From NCBI GenBank assembly GCA_024233115.1, contig JACKQB010000006.1, positions 186,001 to 250,000 of the forward strand: a stretch of 64,000 nt of DNA, written 5' to 3'. This stretch comes from Akkermansiaceae bacterium. Lineage in GTDB: Bacteria; Verrucomicrobiota; Verrucomicrobiia; Verrucomicrobiales; Akkermansiaceae. Shown here in pieces: positions 1 through 7,830 of the stretch. The notes beneath the pieces were generated by a model. It had not been told where the DNA came from and ran no database searches. It was given only the letters and a program-made list of their open reading frames with translations. Every line of letters begins with the position of its first letter. Within the stretch, counting starts at the first letter, position 1. A program made the position numbers and the translations under genes.

Positions 1-197
1 CTGGCGCATTCAGAACACTTGATGAGCGGCTTTTCACACACTCCCCGCACCCATTCATTTCCGCACGCCGGCGAGTATCCGCCTTTTCCCATTTTCTTAC
101 TTACAAAGCGCTGCGCATAAACCTCCTCCCGCCCCCGGAACAGCGAGCGAAACAGGGTGATTTTTTCCTGCGAAGATGAATGCTTGTCGGTGGACAT
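1..197 (-). CDS. N-terminal fragment of a TOTE-like primase/helicase protein (cut by window edge)
   Basis: Reading the minus strand from the ATG at 197 to the edge gives 65 uninterrupted residues. The segment LFRSLFRGREEVYAQRF is followed by GYSPACGNEW, then GVCEKPLIKCSEC. This order (FRGRE-VY-RF, GY-PAC-NEW, then further cysteines) matches what I recall of the archaeo-eukaryotic-primase-like domain at the start of large helicases in TOTE conflict systems. The four cysteines in the last 20 residues suggest a metal-binding knuckle. The rest of the gene lies outside the window, so a helicase domain is inferred only. It is divergent from the molybdopterin oxidoreductase, with about 105 bases between the starts. 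I see no clear Shine-Dalgarno site. Family call is from remembered sequence pattern. Confidence 0.7.
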   Translation of the reverse strand, partial: MSTDKHSSSQEKITLFRSLFRGREEVYAQRFVSKKMGKGGYSPACGNEWVRGVCEKPLIKCSECA

Positions 198-302
198 GAG
201 GGTAAAACAGGCTGTGAGCCTACACAGTTCTTTGACAAAAGTCGATTCGGCTTTTTTGACTTCCGGTTTGGCATCGGGCTGTTTACCCGTATAGTGGGCG
301 GT

Positions 303-2573
303 ATGCCAAGGGAGAGCCAACCATTGCCCGACGAAAATCCGCCGAGGGTCAGCAAGCCTAAAAAATACGCAGGCGGGCCGGGTGCCGTGGCCTCCGCGAT
401 GAAGCACGTGATGAAAACGGCGGGGCCGGCGCGCGGCACCAAGGCGCTGTTAGAACTGAACCAGAAGGACGGATTCGACTGCCCGAGCTGCGCCTGGCCG
501 GACCCGGACGACCATCGTGCCCATAGTGAGTTCTGCGAAAACGGAGCCAAGGCGATCGCGTCGGAAGCGACTACCCGCCGGATTGGCCGTCAGTTTTTCA
601 GAAAACACAGTGTGGCAGACCTCCTGGAGCAAAGCGATTACTGGCATGACCAGCAGGGCCGCCTCACCGAGCCGATGGTTCTGCGTGAGGGTGCCAGCCA
701 CTATCAACCGATCTCCTGGGACGATGCCTTCGCCTTGCTTGCCGACACCCTCAACGGGCTCGACCATCCGGACGAGGCGGTTTTCTACACCTCCGGGCGG
801 ACCAGCAACGAAGCGGCCTTCCTCTATCAGCTCTTTACCCGGGTCTACGGAACGAACAACCTCCCCGACTGCTCCAACATGTGTCACGAGTCCAGTGGCA
901 CAGCCATGAAACAATCGGTCGGCGTCGGCAAGGGCACGGTGACACTGGATGACATCCATGGGGCGGATACCATCATCTGCATTGGCCAGAACCCCGGCAC
1001 CAATCACCCGCGTATGCTGTCGGCTCTTGAAACGGCGGTCGAAAACGGAGCGCGCATCGTGGCCATCAACCCGCTCAAGGAAGCCGGGTTGATGGGATTT
1101 GCCCATCCGCAGAAGGTCTCCGGCATGTTGGGAAAATCCACCCCGCTGGCATCGCAGTATTTGCAGGTCAACCTCAATGGCGACCTCGCACTGATGCGCG
1201 CGCTTGGCAAGGAACTCTTCGGCCGTGATGCCCTTGACCATGCGTTCATCGCCGATCATACAGAGGGAATCGAGGCCTACCGCCAGCGCTGTGAAGCCGC
1301 ATCGTGGGAGGAACTCACCAGCATGTCGGGAATCGGCAGGGAGGATGTGCAAAAGCTGGCCGACACCCTGCTCAAGGGTGAGCGCAAGCTGATCACCTGC
1401 TGGGCAATGGGTATCACGCAACACCGGAACGCGGTGGCAACGATCCGTGAAATCACCAACATCCACTTGATGTTAGGCGCGATTGGCCGACCTGGTGCCG
1501 GCCTCTGTCCCGTGCGAGGACACAGCAATGTGCAGGGCGACCGCACCATGGGGATTTACGAAAAAATGCCCGAGACCTTCCTTGCCGCGCTTGACCGCGA
1601 GTTCGGTCTGAACTGCCCCCGCAAAGACGGATACGACACCGTCGACGCCATTCTCGCGATGCACCGCAACGACGCCAAGGTCTTTTTTGCCCTCGGTGGA
1701 AACTTCCTCCAGGCGTCACCCGACACCGACTACACAGCGCAGGCGCTTTCTAACTGCACACTCACCTGCCAGGTTTCCACCAAACTCAACAAAAGCCATC
1801 TGGTGACTGGCAAAACCGGACTGATCCTCCCCTGCCTGGGGCGCAGCGAACGCGACACACAGAGGGAAGGCGACCAGTTTGTCAGCTGTGAAAACTCGAT
1901 GGGGATCGTGCACATGTCGCGCGGCAAGCTCAAACCTGCTTCTGAAGACCTGCTGAGCGAGCCGGCGATCGTGGCGCGACTCGCCGAAGCCACCGTAGGG
2001 AACTCGGATACCATCAACTGGCGTTGGTTGGTTGAGGACTACGACCGTATCCGCGATCTGATCGAAAAAATCGTCCCCGGCTTCGCCCCCTACAATCAAC
2101 AAGTCCGCCACCCAGGAGGGTTCTATTTACCTAACAATGCCAAGCAACGCATCTGGGACACCGCCACGGGCAAGGCCGGGTTCAGCGATTCGGTGCTGGA
2201 GCAGTTCCAGGTGCCGGAAGGGAGGCTCATCCTCCAGACATTGCGCAGCCACGACCAGTACAACACCACCATCTACGGCCTCAACGACCGCTACCGCGGT
2301 ATCGGTATGGGACGCCGGATTATTTTCCTGAATCCAGGCGACATGACAGCGCGGAACATCCCGCCGGTTTCCCTGGTCGATATCACCAGCCACTGGGAGG
2401 ATGGAAAAAGGAAGGTGGAAAAATTCCACGCCATCCCCTACGATATCCCCGCGGGCACGGCCGCCGCCTATTTCCCCGAGGCCAACCCGCTCGTGCCCGT
2501 CAACTCGACCGCCCTGGAAAGCAACACCCCAACCAGCAAATCGATCGAAATCAGTATTGAATCATCCCGGTAG
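303..2573 (+). CDS. FdhF/YdeP-family molybdopterin oxidoreductase
   Basis: A 756-residue molybdopterin-dependent oxidoreductase of the YdeP (formate dehydrogenase alpha-like) type; the physiological substrate of this family is not established. The sequence has CPSCAWPDP near residue 65, the family form of the N-terminal cysteine segment. A long molybdopterin domain follows (YTSGRTSNEAAF, CHESSGTAM, GQNPGTNHPRM), then a C-terminal dinucleotide-binding domain with RSHDQYNTTIYGLNDRYRG. I place the start at 303 (MPRESQP) because an upstream in-frame ATG at 180 would run into the divergent gene that starts at 197, and the extra 41 residues are not typical of the family. No signal peptide is visible, so it is probably cytoplasmic. 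The accessory genes fdhD and MOSC are about 7 kb away. Confidence 0.9.
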   Translation: MPRESQPLPDENPPRVSKPKKYAGGPGAVASAMKHVMKTAGPARGTKALLELNQKDGFDCPSCAWPDPDDHRAHSEFCENGAKAIASEATTRRIGRQFFRKHSVADLLEQSDYWHDQQGRLTEPMVLREGASHYQPISWDDAFALLADTLNGLDHPDEAVFYTSGRTSNEAAFLYQLFTRVYGTNNLPDCSNMCHESSGTAMKQSVGVGKGTVTLDDIHGADTIICIGQNPGTNHPRMLSALETAVENGARIVAINPLKEAGLMGFAHPQKVSGMLGKSTPLASQYLQVNLNGDLALMRALGKELFGRDALDHAFIADHTEGIEAYRQRCEAASWEELTSMSGIGREDVQKLADTLLKGERKLITCWAMGITQHRNAVATIREITNIHLMLGAIGRPGAGLCPVRGHSNVQGDRTMGIYEKMPETFLAALDREFGLNCPRKDGYDTVDAILAMHRNDAKVFFALGGNFLQASPDTDYTAQALSNCTLTCQVSTKLNKSHLVTGKTGLILPCLGRSERDTQREGDQFVSCENSMGIVHMSRGKLKPASEDLLSEPAIVARLAEATVGNSDTINWRWLVEDYDRIRDLIEKIVPGFAPYNQQVRHPGGFYLPNNAKQRIWDTATGKAGFSDSVLEQFQVPEGRLILQTLRSHDQYNTTIYGLNDRYRGIGMGRRIIFLNPGDMTARNIPPVSLVDITSHWEDGKRKVEKFHAIPYDIPAGTAAAYFPEANPLVPVNSTALESNTPTSKSIEISIESSR

Positions 2574-2587
2574 GGCGACTTTTCAAG

Positions 2588-2632
2588 TTGCCGACAAACT
2601 TGGTGAGTGCATCCTGCCGAGGTTGTCGGCAA
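2588..2632 (+). terminator. Hairpin after the oxidoreductase gene
   Basis: A perfect 10-bp inverted repeat (TTGCCGACAA at 2588-2597, TTGTCGGCAA at 2623-2632) begins 14 bases after the stop codon. An inner CTTGG/CCGAG pairing extends the stem. There is no strong T-tract, so it may act as an imperfect terminator or an mRNA 3' stabiliser. Confidence 0.45.
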
Positions 2633-2662
2633 GTTACAAACTTACCCTACTTTTCTAAAACC

Positions 2663-2935
2663 ATGTCCGACCAAAAATCCTATCAAGTCTACATCCTCAA
2701 AAACCGGATGAACCGTCGTTTCATCGGCATGTCGGAAGACGCCGTGGCGGAGCACAAAGCCCACAACAAAGGCCAGTTCAAAGGCACCAAGGCCTTCAAA
2801 CCCTGGCAGATGGAATGGTATAGCAACCCGCTGTCACGCAATGACGCCCTGCGTCTGCAAGAAAGCCTTCGGCACCACAAAACCAACGCCGCCATGCTGG
2901 AGTCGATCACACACAAACACGAGATGGGACTCTGA
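2663..2935 (+). CDS. GIY-YIG-like small protein, probably catalytically altered
   Basis: This 90-residue protein resembles the short single-domain GIY-YIG (UPF0213-type) family. YQVYILKN at residues 6-13 corresponds to the GIY strand and RRFIGMS to the YIG strand. HNKGQFKGTKAFKPW matches the conserved H-N-x-G...T-x-x-x-x-PW segment. In active members an arginine lies in the helix before HN-G (pattern L-x-R-R-x-x-x-H-N); here the segment reads AVAEHKAHN, with no arginine. The protein may therefore bind nucleic acid without cutting it, or be decaying. I use the ATG at 2663, which removes 25 unlikely upstream residues. It stands alone between the hairpin and a convergent LolA-like gene. Confidence 0.6.
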   Translation: MSDQKSYQVYILKNRMNRRFIGMSEDAVAEHKAHNKGQFKGTKAFKPWQMEWYSNPLSRNDALRLQESLRHHKTNAAMLESITHKHEMGL

Positions 2936-2972
2936 TTACTTTTTCCGTTAGGATGGACCAATTCCCGGTCGG

Positions 2973-3620
2973 CTACTTCCTTTTGACCTTGTAGCCGGTG
3001 GTATCGGCTTTGAACCGGTCGTCAGGGATGGCGACGTTCAGGCTGTATTTGGTAAACTGCGTGCTGATCACCGTTTTGTCCTCAAGGTGGATTTCAAATC
3101 CGGCCGTGCGGTTCGTTTTAAGATGCACGGAGAGAATGAGCCACGGCACACGTTTCCTGAACTGCCGGTTCACGGGCGAAAATGTGGCGTGGTAGATACC
3201 ATCGACCACCTTCGTCTCCTTGATGGCAAATCGCTTTTCAAACTCGGCGATCGTTTCCCCCATATCACCGGTCATCATTTCAAACTGCCGGGCATAACGG
3301 CTGTCGGCACCCATCCTGATAGCCTCGTTTTTTTCCTTGTCGAGATAGAGGTATTCCTCGCCCTTCCTCAGCACCGTGACCACGGCGGGACTGCCCATCA
3401 CCCAGAGAAACTTGTCGGGTCGTTTCGCCCACATCCGGCCTTTGTTGACCAGGGGCTTCCTCAAGGTCGCAAGCTTGCGTGTCTGGACGAATTCGGCGTA
3501 GACCGAGTTTTGTTCCTTCTGGGCTGCCAGCCATGTTTCCAAAGGACCCTTATCCACCCCGGCTGTGCCCGTCTGGATTAAAACAATCGCCATCAATACG
3601 CAGATCAAGCAGTAGTGCAT
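2973..3620 (-). CDS. LolA-like outer-membrane lipoprotein carrier, periplasmic
   Basis: A 215-residue secreted protein with an N-terminal hydrophobic segment (MHYCLICVLMAIVLIQTGTA) followed by a LolA-type fold. Family features are the Q-T-R-K-L...L-x-x-x-G-R-M-W strand pattern, KFLWV, and the closing segment FEIHLEDKTVISTQFTKY. LolA proteins carry lipoproteins or other lipids across the periplasm. It is divergent from the TonB-dependent copper receptor, with about 100 bases between starts, and not in an operon with Lol components. A second LolA homologue sits in the polyene cluster at 31958, so this copy may serve another cargo. I chose the ATG at 3620 because the signal peptide begins there; an ATG at 3644 is also possible. 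Confidence 0.75.
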   Translation of the reverse strand: MHYCLICVLMAIVLIQTGTAGVDKGPLETWLAAQKEQNSVYAEFVQTRKLATLRKPLVNKGRMWAKRPDKFLWVMGSPAVVTVLRKGEEYLYLDKEKNEAIRMGADSRYARQFEMMTGDMGETIAEFEKRFAIKETKVVDGIYHATFSPVNRQFRKRVPWLILSVHLKTNRTAGFEIHLEDKTVISTQFTKYSLNVAIPDDRFKADTTGYKVKRK

Positions 3621-3723
3621 GGCGCGACTATAACCGATCCCCACTCAGTTCATAATCAAAAAACAACCCGGAAAACACATTTTTGACCTAGCAAGCAGCA
3701 CTTGCAACCGCTAACTTCGAGCC

Positions 3724-5772
3724 ATGAAACTGTGTTTGAAAAATTGTTTCGTCCCCCTCCTGGTCTACGTAAGCTCCAACGCCGCTGTCATGGCGGCAAA
3801 TGACGGCCCGCTTGACCCGCTGGTCATTACCGGCAGGGGGACGACAGGCCTCTGGGGGGCAAACGATGTCGAGCTGCAGGGCCAGCGCCACCGCGCACTC
3901 GACGGCGCGTCGCTGCTCGGCCGCACTCCCGGTGCCGCGGTGCTGCGCAATGGTAGCCAGACGGGTATCGCCCAGGTCCGTGGGCTGTCCGGCGACCGCG
4001 TCCGCGTTTTACTCGGTGGTATGACCGTCAGCCCGGCGTGCCCTAACCACATGGACCCGCCGCTGCACTATGCGGACGCCTCCGCAACAACACGCTTGGA
4101 GCTGATCGCCGGTGTCTCACCTGTTAGCCTTGGAGGCGACAGCTTGGGCGGCACCATACGCCTGTCGCAGCCCGATCCTGTTTTTGCCTCTAACGGCACC
4201 GTCTTGACCGGTGGTGAAATAGCCACCTTTTACCGGGGCAGCCACGATTCCTACGGTGCCAAAGGCCAGTTTTCCTACGCCAATGAAGATGCGGCGTTCG
4301 ACTACCGGGGAAGCTGGTCGACCGCCGACGATTTACGGATTCCCGGTGGCACACTGCGCGCCAGCGGATTTGATACCCAGCGCCACGACATCACCGCCTC
4401 GCTTCGCACCGGGCAAGGCTTCCTCACCCTGGACGCGGGTCTGAGCAGCACCCGTGACGCCGGCACACCGACCCTGGCGATGGATATGATCGAGGACGAC
4501 TCCTGGCATATCGGGATGCGCTACAAAACCGCCCTGGGGGCGGGCACGCTCGATACCTATCTCTACGTGCACGACATCGATCACCTGATGACCAACCACA
4601 CCCTGCGCCCGGCGATGATGAAAATGGACGCCCCTGCCAGCAGCCGTGACTATGGTTTGCGCAGCGAGTTCTCACTTCCCTTGAAGCCGCAGGACGAGTC
4701 GACCGTGCGTATTGGCATCGACCTGCACCGCAACGAGTTTGACGCCGACCAGGTGATGCTCGCCTCGGGTGCCGTGCGTGACACCTTTGCCGATAACCGG
4801 CGCGAACGCCTGGGCATTTTTGCCGAATGGGAAAACCAGTGGAGCAAGGAGTGGCGTTACCTGTTAGGACTACGCGGTGATCTGGTGAAAACCAGTGCCG
4901 ACAAAGTCAGACCGGGCTTCGGCATGCCCCCGGTCGCCGCTGATGCCGCAGCGTTCAATGCAGGTGAGCGGTCACATGACGATGTATTGATCGACCTCGT
5001 CACAGCCCTCGAATACACACCCGACGATGTGTCCTCGTATGAACTTGCCTTCGCCATGAAGAACCGCGCCCCCTCGCTCTCGGAACGCTATCTCTGGACC
5101 CCCCTCAACGCCAGCGCCGGTCTGGCCGACGGCAGAACCTACATGGGCAACACCGGGCTTGATCCCGAAACCTCTTTTCAAATCTCCACCAGCGCCAGTC
5201 GTAAGGGTGACCACTGGAAGCTTAAACTCACTCCGTTTTACAACTACATCCAGGACTACATCCAGGGGATGCCGATACTCCATCATGGCCAACCCGTGCT
5301 CCGTTTCCAGAATATCGACCATGTCGAACTCTACGGTGCGGAGCTTGCCGCCCGCTATGAGTTTACCAACGAGTTATCGCTCTCCGGTCATGCCAGCTAT
5401 GTGCGGGGCAGGGATACGACCAACCACGACAACCTCTACCGCATCGCTCCGCTCAATGGCTTGGTGGACCTGGCATGGAATAACGCCAAGTGGGAGTTTC
5501 ATTGTGAGTTGGAATGGGCCGCCGACCAGAACAGGACATCGGCATTCAACGGGGAGACAAGCACCGCCGGCTACGCCCTGGTGCACCTGCGCGCCGCCCA
5601 TCAGTTTGAAAACGGACCCCGCCTCGAGGTGGGGATCGAAAACCTGCTGGACGAAAAATACTCCGACCACCTCGGCGGCATCAACCGTGTCGGTGCCAGC
5701 GACGTGGCAGTCGGCGACCGCATCCCGGGCGCGGGACGCTTTGCCTACGTCAATATGAGCTGGAAATTCTAA
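3724..5772 (+). CDS. TonB-dependent outer-membrane receptor, copper type (OprC-like)
   Basis: A 682-residue outer-membrane receptor. A signal peptide (about residues 1-24) is followed by a plug domain (LDPLVITGRG, then LLGRTPGAAVLRNG, then GIAQVRGLSGDRVRVLLGG) and a beta-barrel ending in the aromatic FAYVNMSWKF. The segment ACPNHMDPP at 105-113 contains C106-x3-M110. A second element HLM occurs at 287-289. Together they correspond to the CxxxM plus HxM copper site described for Pseudomonas OprC, and CPNHMDPP is typical of TonB-copper receptors. I therefore infer copper binding or uptake. No TonB/ExbB/ExbD genes are nearby; the closest neighbour is a divergent LolA-like gene. The barrel appears complete. 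Confidence 0.88.
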   Translation: MKLCLKNCFVPLLVYVSSNAAVMAANDGPLDPLVITGRGTTGLWGANDVELQGQRHRALDGASLLGRTPGAAVLRNGSQTGIAQVRGLSGDRVRVLLGGMTVSPACPNHMDPPLHYADASATTRLELIAGVSPVSLGGDSLGGTIRLSQPDPVFASNGTVLTGGEIATFYRGSHDSYGAKGQFSYANEDAAFDYRGSWSTADDLRIPGGTLRASGFDTQRHDITASLRTGQGFLTLDAGLSSTRDAGTPTLAMDMIEDDSWHIGMRYKTALGAGTLDTYLYVHDIDHLMTNHTLRPAMMKMDAPASSRDYGLRSEFSLPLKPQDESTVRIGIDLHRNEFDADQVMLASGAVRDTFADNRRERLGIFAEWENQWSKEWRYLLGLRGDLVKTSADKVRPGFGMPPVAADAAAFNAGERSHDDVLIDLVTALEYTPDDVSSYELAFAMKNRAPSLSERYLWTPLNASAGLADGRTYMGNTGLDPETSFQISTSASRKGDHWKLKLTPFYNYIQDYIQGMPILHHGQPVLRFQNIDHVELYGAELAARYEFTNELSLSGHASYVRGRDTTNHDNLYRIAPLNGLVDLAWNNAKWEFHCELEWAADQNRTSAFNGETSTAGYALVHLRAAHQFENGPRLEVGIENLLDEKYSDHLGGINRVGASDVAVGDRIPGAGRFAYVNMSWKF

Positions 5773-6033
5773 GTTCTGTTAGCCATAACAACAGAGGGAA
5801 ATCCGTCCATCCCCCCAAGTCAAAAACGGGAGACACGCTGAGCCTTATTAAAATCACCTGGGGGAGGCTTCGGAGTGCGCGTGGGTTGCGCTCGTCCACT
5901 CACGCCATGCTCAATAGCAGCCCTCATACTCCGGAGGATGATCGTGCTTTGCCACACGCACCAAACGGGGCCTGTCGATTTGCGGATTAAAAAAACTACT
6001 GGCAGTCCCGCGGAATCATACTAGATTGCGGCC

Positions 6034-6759
6034 ATGGACAATCCCTACGCAAGCCCCTACGCCAATCCTTCTACTGTGGCCGCCCAGCCGGTCGACGTCC
6101 GAGCCGCGTTTATCCGCAAGACCTACACCCACCTCGCTGGCGCCATTGCCGCCTTTGCCTTGATTGAGGCGTTTTTGATGTCGATCCCAGGCATCGAAGG
6201 CACCGTTTTTGGTCTCCTCGGAGCCCATCGCTTCAGCTGGCTCGTGGTCTTGGGGGTATTTATGCTCACTTCCTCAATCGCCGATAAATGGGCCAGGGGC
6301 GCCACGAGTTTAACCATGCAGTACGCAGGCCTTGGATTAGGTGTCTTCTCATGGTCGTTGATTTTTGTGCCTATGCTTCTGATGGCCAAACTCTACAGCG
6401 GCGACCCCACGATCATCGCGAAGGCCGGGGGTGTCACCCTGTTACTTTTTGCAGCCCTTACCACCGTAGCCTTTACCACCAAAAAGGACTTCTCGTTCCT
6501 TGGCGGCATACTGAAAGTCGGGGGCTTTCTGGCTCTCGGAGTCATCGTTATCGCCGTGATCTTCCCGAGCTTTATCACCCTCGGATTCTGGTTTTCTCTC
6601 GCTATGGTCGCATTCGCCGCATGCTCGATTCTCTACAGCACCAGTAATATCATTCACCACTACAACACCCACCAATATGTGGCGGCGTCGCTCGGTTTGT
6701 TTGCGAGCGTGGCTATGATGTTCTGGTATGTCCTTCGACTCTTCATGTCACGCGACTAG
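6034..6759 (+). CDS. Bax inhibitor-1/YccA family membrane protein
   Basis: A 241-residue polytopic inner-membrane protein of the Bax-inhibitor-1 (YccA/YbhL) family, with about seven hydrophobic segments after a short polar N-terminus containing RAAFIRKTYTHLAGAI, the conserved opening of the family. Other features are WARGATSLTMQYAGLGLGV and a C-terminal HHYNTHQYVAASLGLF segment; the family normally ends with an aspartate-containing helix here. Family members are implicated in ion or pH-sensitive leak and protease (FtsH) modulation. Nothing here identifies a particular role. The preceding 260 bases (5773-6033) hold no gene I can recognise. The next gene follows after about 30 bases. Confidence 0.88.
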   Translation: MDNPYASPYANPSTVAAQPVDVRAAFIRKTYTHLAGAIAAFALIEAFLMSIPGIEGTVFGLLGAHRFSWLVVLGVFMLTSSIADKWARGATSLTMQYAGLGLGVFSWSLIFVPMLLMAKLYSGDPTIIAKAGGVTLLLFAALTTVAFTTKKDFSFLGGILKVGGFLALGVIVIAVIFPSFITLGFWFSLAMVAFAACSILYSTSNIIHHYNTHQYVAASLGLFASVAMMFWYVLRLFMSRD

Positions 6760-6789
6760 GATGGTCCGGATTTCCAACACATTGACCTG

Positions 6790-7107
6790 ATGCCCCGCCC
6801 TCTGAATCCGCGCCGCATTCGTTGCTCACCGGCAGCCCGTTATTTCAAACCCCGGGGCATCCCCCTTTCCGACCTGCAGGAGGTGGAGTTGGCATCCGAT
6901 GAACTTGAGGCATTGCAGCTGGCCGACGCCGAAGGCTTGTACCGGGCGCAGGCTGCTGAGCAAATGGGTGTATCGAGACAAACCTTCGACCGCATCGTGC
7001 GGCGTGCCCGGAGCAAGGTTGCACAGGCACTTGTCGGTGGCCATGCCCTGCGTATTCTTAAACCGTTGAAAAATGAGGTGAAAAACCTCCCTGAAGGTAA
7101 ATCTTGA
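6790..7107 (+). CDS. DUF134 (UPF0251) family DNA-binding protein
   Basis: A 105-residue protein of the DUF134 family. It opens with the diagnostic PRPLNPRRI, followed by Y-F-K-P-R-G-I-P. The helix-turn-helix is AAEQMGVSRQTFDRIVRRAR at about residues 55-74, similar to sigma-70 region 4. DUF134 proteins are predicted regulators and are often found next to dinitrogenase iron-molybdenum-cofactor (NifX/NafY)-like proteins; that is the arrangement here, with the next gene 19 bases downstream. It is likely the first gene of a four-gene operon and may autoregulate it. The gene lacks the C-terminal cysteine motifs seen in some longer members. No target operator can be defined from this window. Confidence 0.85.
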   Translation: MPRPLNPRRIRCSPAARYFKPRGIPLSDLQEVELASDELEALQLADAEGLYRAQAAEQMGVSRQTFDRIVRRARSKVAQALVGGHALRILKPLKNEVKNLPEGKS

Positions 7108-7126
7108 CAGATGGCGTATTGGGCAT

Positions 7127-7597
7127 ATGCTCATATCCATGATTTACCATGATAGTTATATCTGTCTCGGGGTAGACAGAGACGCCGGTTTGGATTCGGT
7201 CCTCGGCAAGCATTTCGGGCGTTCCGCTTATGACTTCCTGTATGACACGGTCACTGATGATTGGGAGGTGGTGGGACGTCCGCTGATGGAAAGAGGTTGC
7301 TACAAGGCATCGCGGGCCATGGTATGGCCACGGATAGCCTCGGTATTCACCCGGGGTATTGGACATCATGCTTACCACACCCTGCTGAAACGGGGAATCA
7401 GTGTTTGGCTGACACCTACCAGGACCGTGGGGGAAACATTGGATGCATGGCGCAGTGGTTTGTTAGTTCCCTTGCTTGAAACCCAACTGGGGGGGCATTT
7501 ACAGCATTGTCAGCAATGGCACCAGGACCGTGAGCTGGAAAAGGCTTACGAGCTGATGAGAAAACCTTTATTGAGTGAGTCACAATGTATCGTTTAA
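7127..7597 (+). CDS. NifX/NafY-like (dinitrogenase Fe-Mo cofactor) domain protein
   Basis: A 156-residue protein whose first 115 residues fit the small NifX/NafY/MTH1175 fold that binds iron-molybdenum or related metal clusters. The features are a GLDSVLGKHFGRSAYDFLYD segment (family pattern G-L-x-S-x-x-x-x-H-F-G-x-A-x-x-F) and a later HHAYHTLLKRGISVW (family pattern G-x-x-A-x-x-x-L-x-x-x-G-I-x-V). The C-terminal 40 residues are a charged extension (QQWHQDRELEKAYEL). No nitrogenase genes occur in the window, so a general metal-cofactor or sensing role is more likely than nitrogen fixation. Its start at 7127 or 7139 cannot be decided, and its end overlaps the next gene by 13 bases. Confidence 0.78.
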   Translation: MLISMIYHDSYICLGVDRDAGLDSVLGKHFGRSAYDFLYDTVTDDWEVVGRPLMERGCYKASRAMVWPRIASVFTRGIGHHAYHTLLKRGISVWLTPTRTVGETLDAWRSGLLVPLLETQLGGHLQHCQQWHQDRELEKAYELMRKPLLSESQCIV

Positions 7598-7827
7598 ACC
7601 CGGCGGAGGTATTGGACCGTCACTACCTGGAGGCACGATGCCAGCTGCTGGAGTTGGCTGCCTTTTTTGATCGGTACCAGCTTGCGGGAGGCGGCGACCC
7701 TGCTGTTAGCCCGGAACCACGGCTCAGTCGGTGTGTGCAGGCGCTTCGTTTGATAGCGAGTGACAACCAGCCCCCGGATCGTGCCAAACAACTGGCTCTG
7801 TTATTTTCAGATACAACCACCGAGTAA
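7585..7827 (+). CDS. Small unknown protein in the DUF134-TatD operon
   Basis: An 80-residue soluble protein that I do not recognise. It overlaps the preceding gene by 13 bases and ends three bases before the TatD-family gene, which argues strongly that it is translated as part of the operon. The sequence is mostly helical by eye (RHYLEARCQLLELAAFFDRY, then RLSRCVQALRLIASD) with one cysteine in each helix. There is no signal peptide or membrane segment. A small accessory or adaptor protein for the neighbouring TatD or NifX-like protein is possible, but this is context only. Confidence 0.6.
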   Translation: MYRLNPAEVLDRHYLEARCQLLELAAFFDRYQLAGGGDPAVSPEPRLSRCVQALRLIASDNQPPDRAKQLALLFSDTTTE

Positions 7828-7830
7828 GTT

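Noticed and set aside
198..302. A molybdenum-cofactor riboswitch before the oxidoreductase gene
   Set aside because: The 105-base region is too short and shows no matching folded motif.
450..1466. A 338-residue open frame antisense to the oxidoreductase gene
   Set aside because: It mirrors the codon-biased oxidoreductase frame, has no recognisable domain and no signal; a shadow frame.
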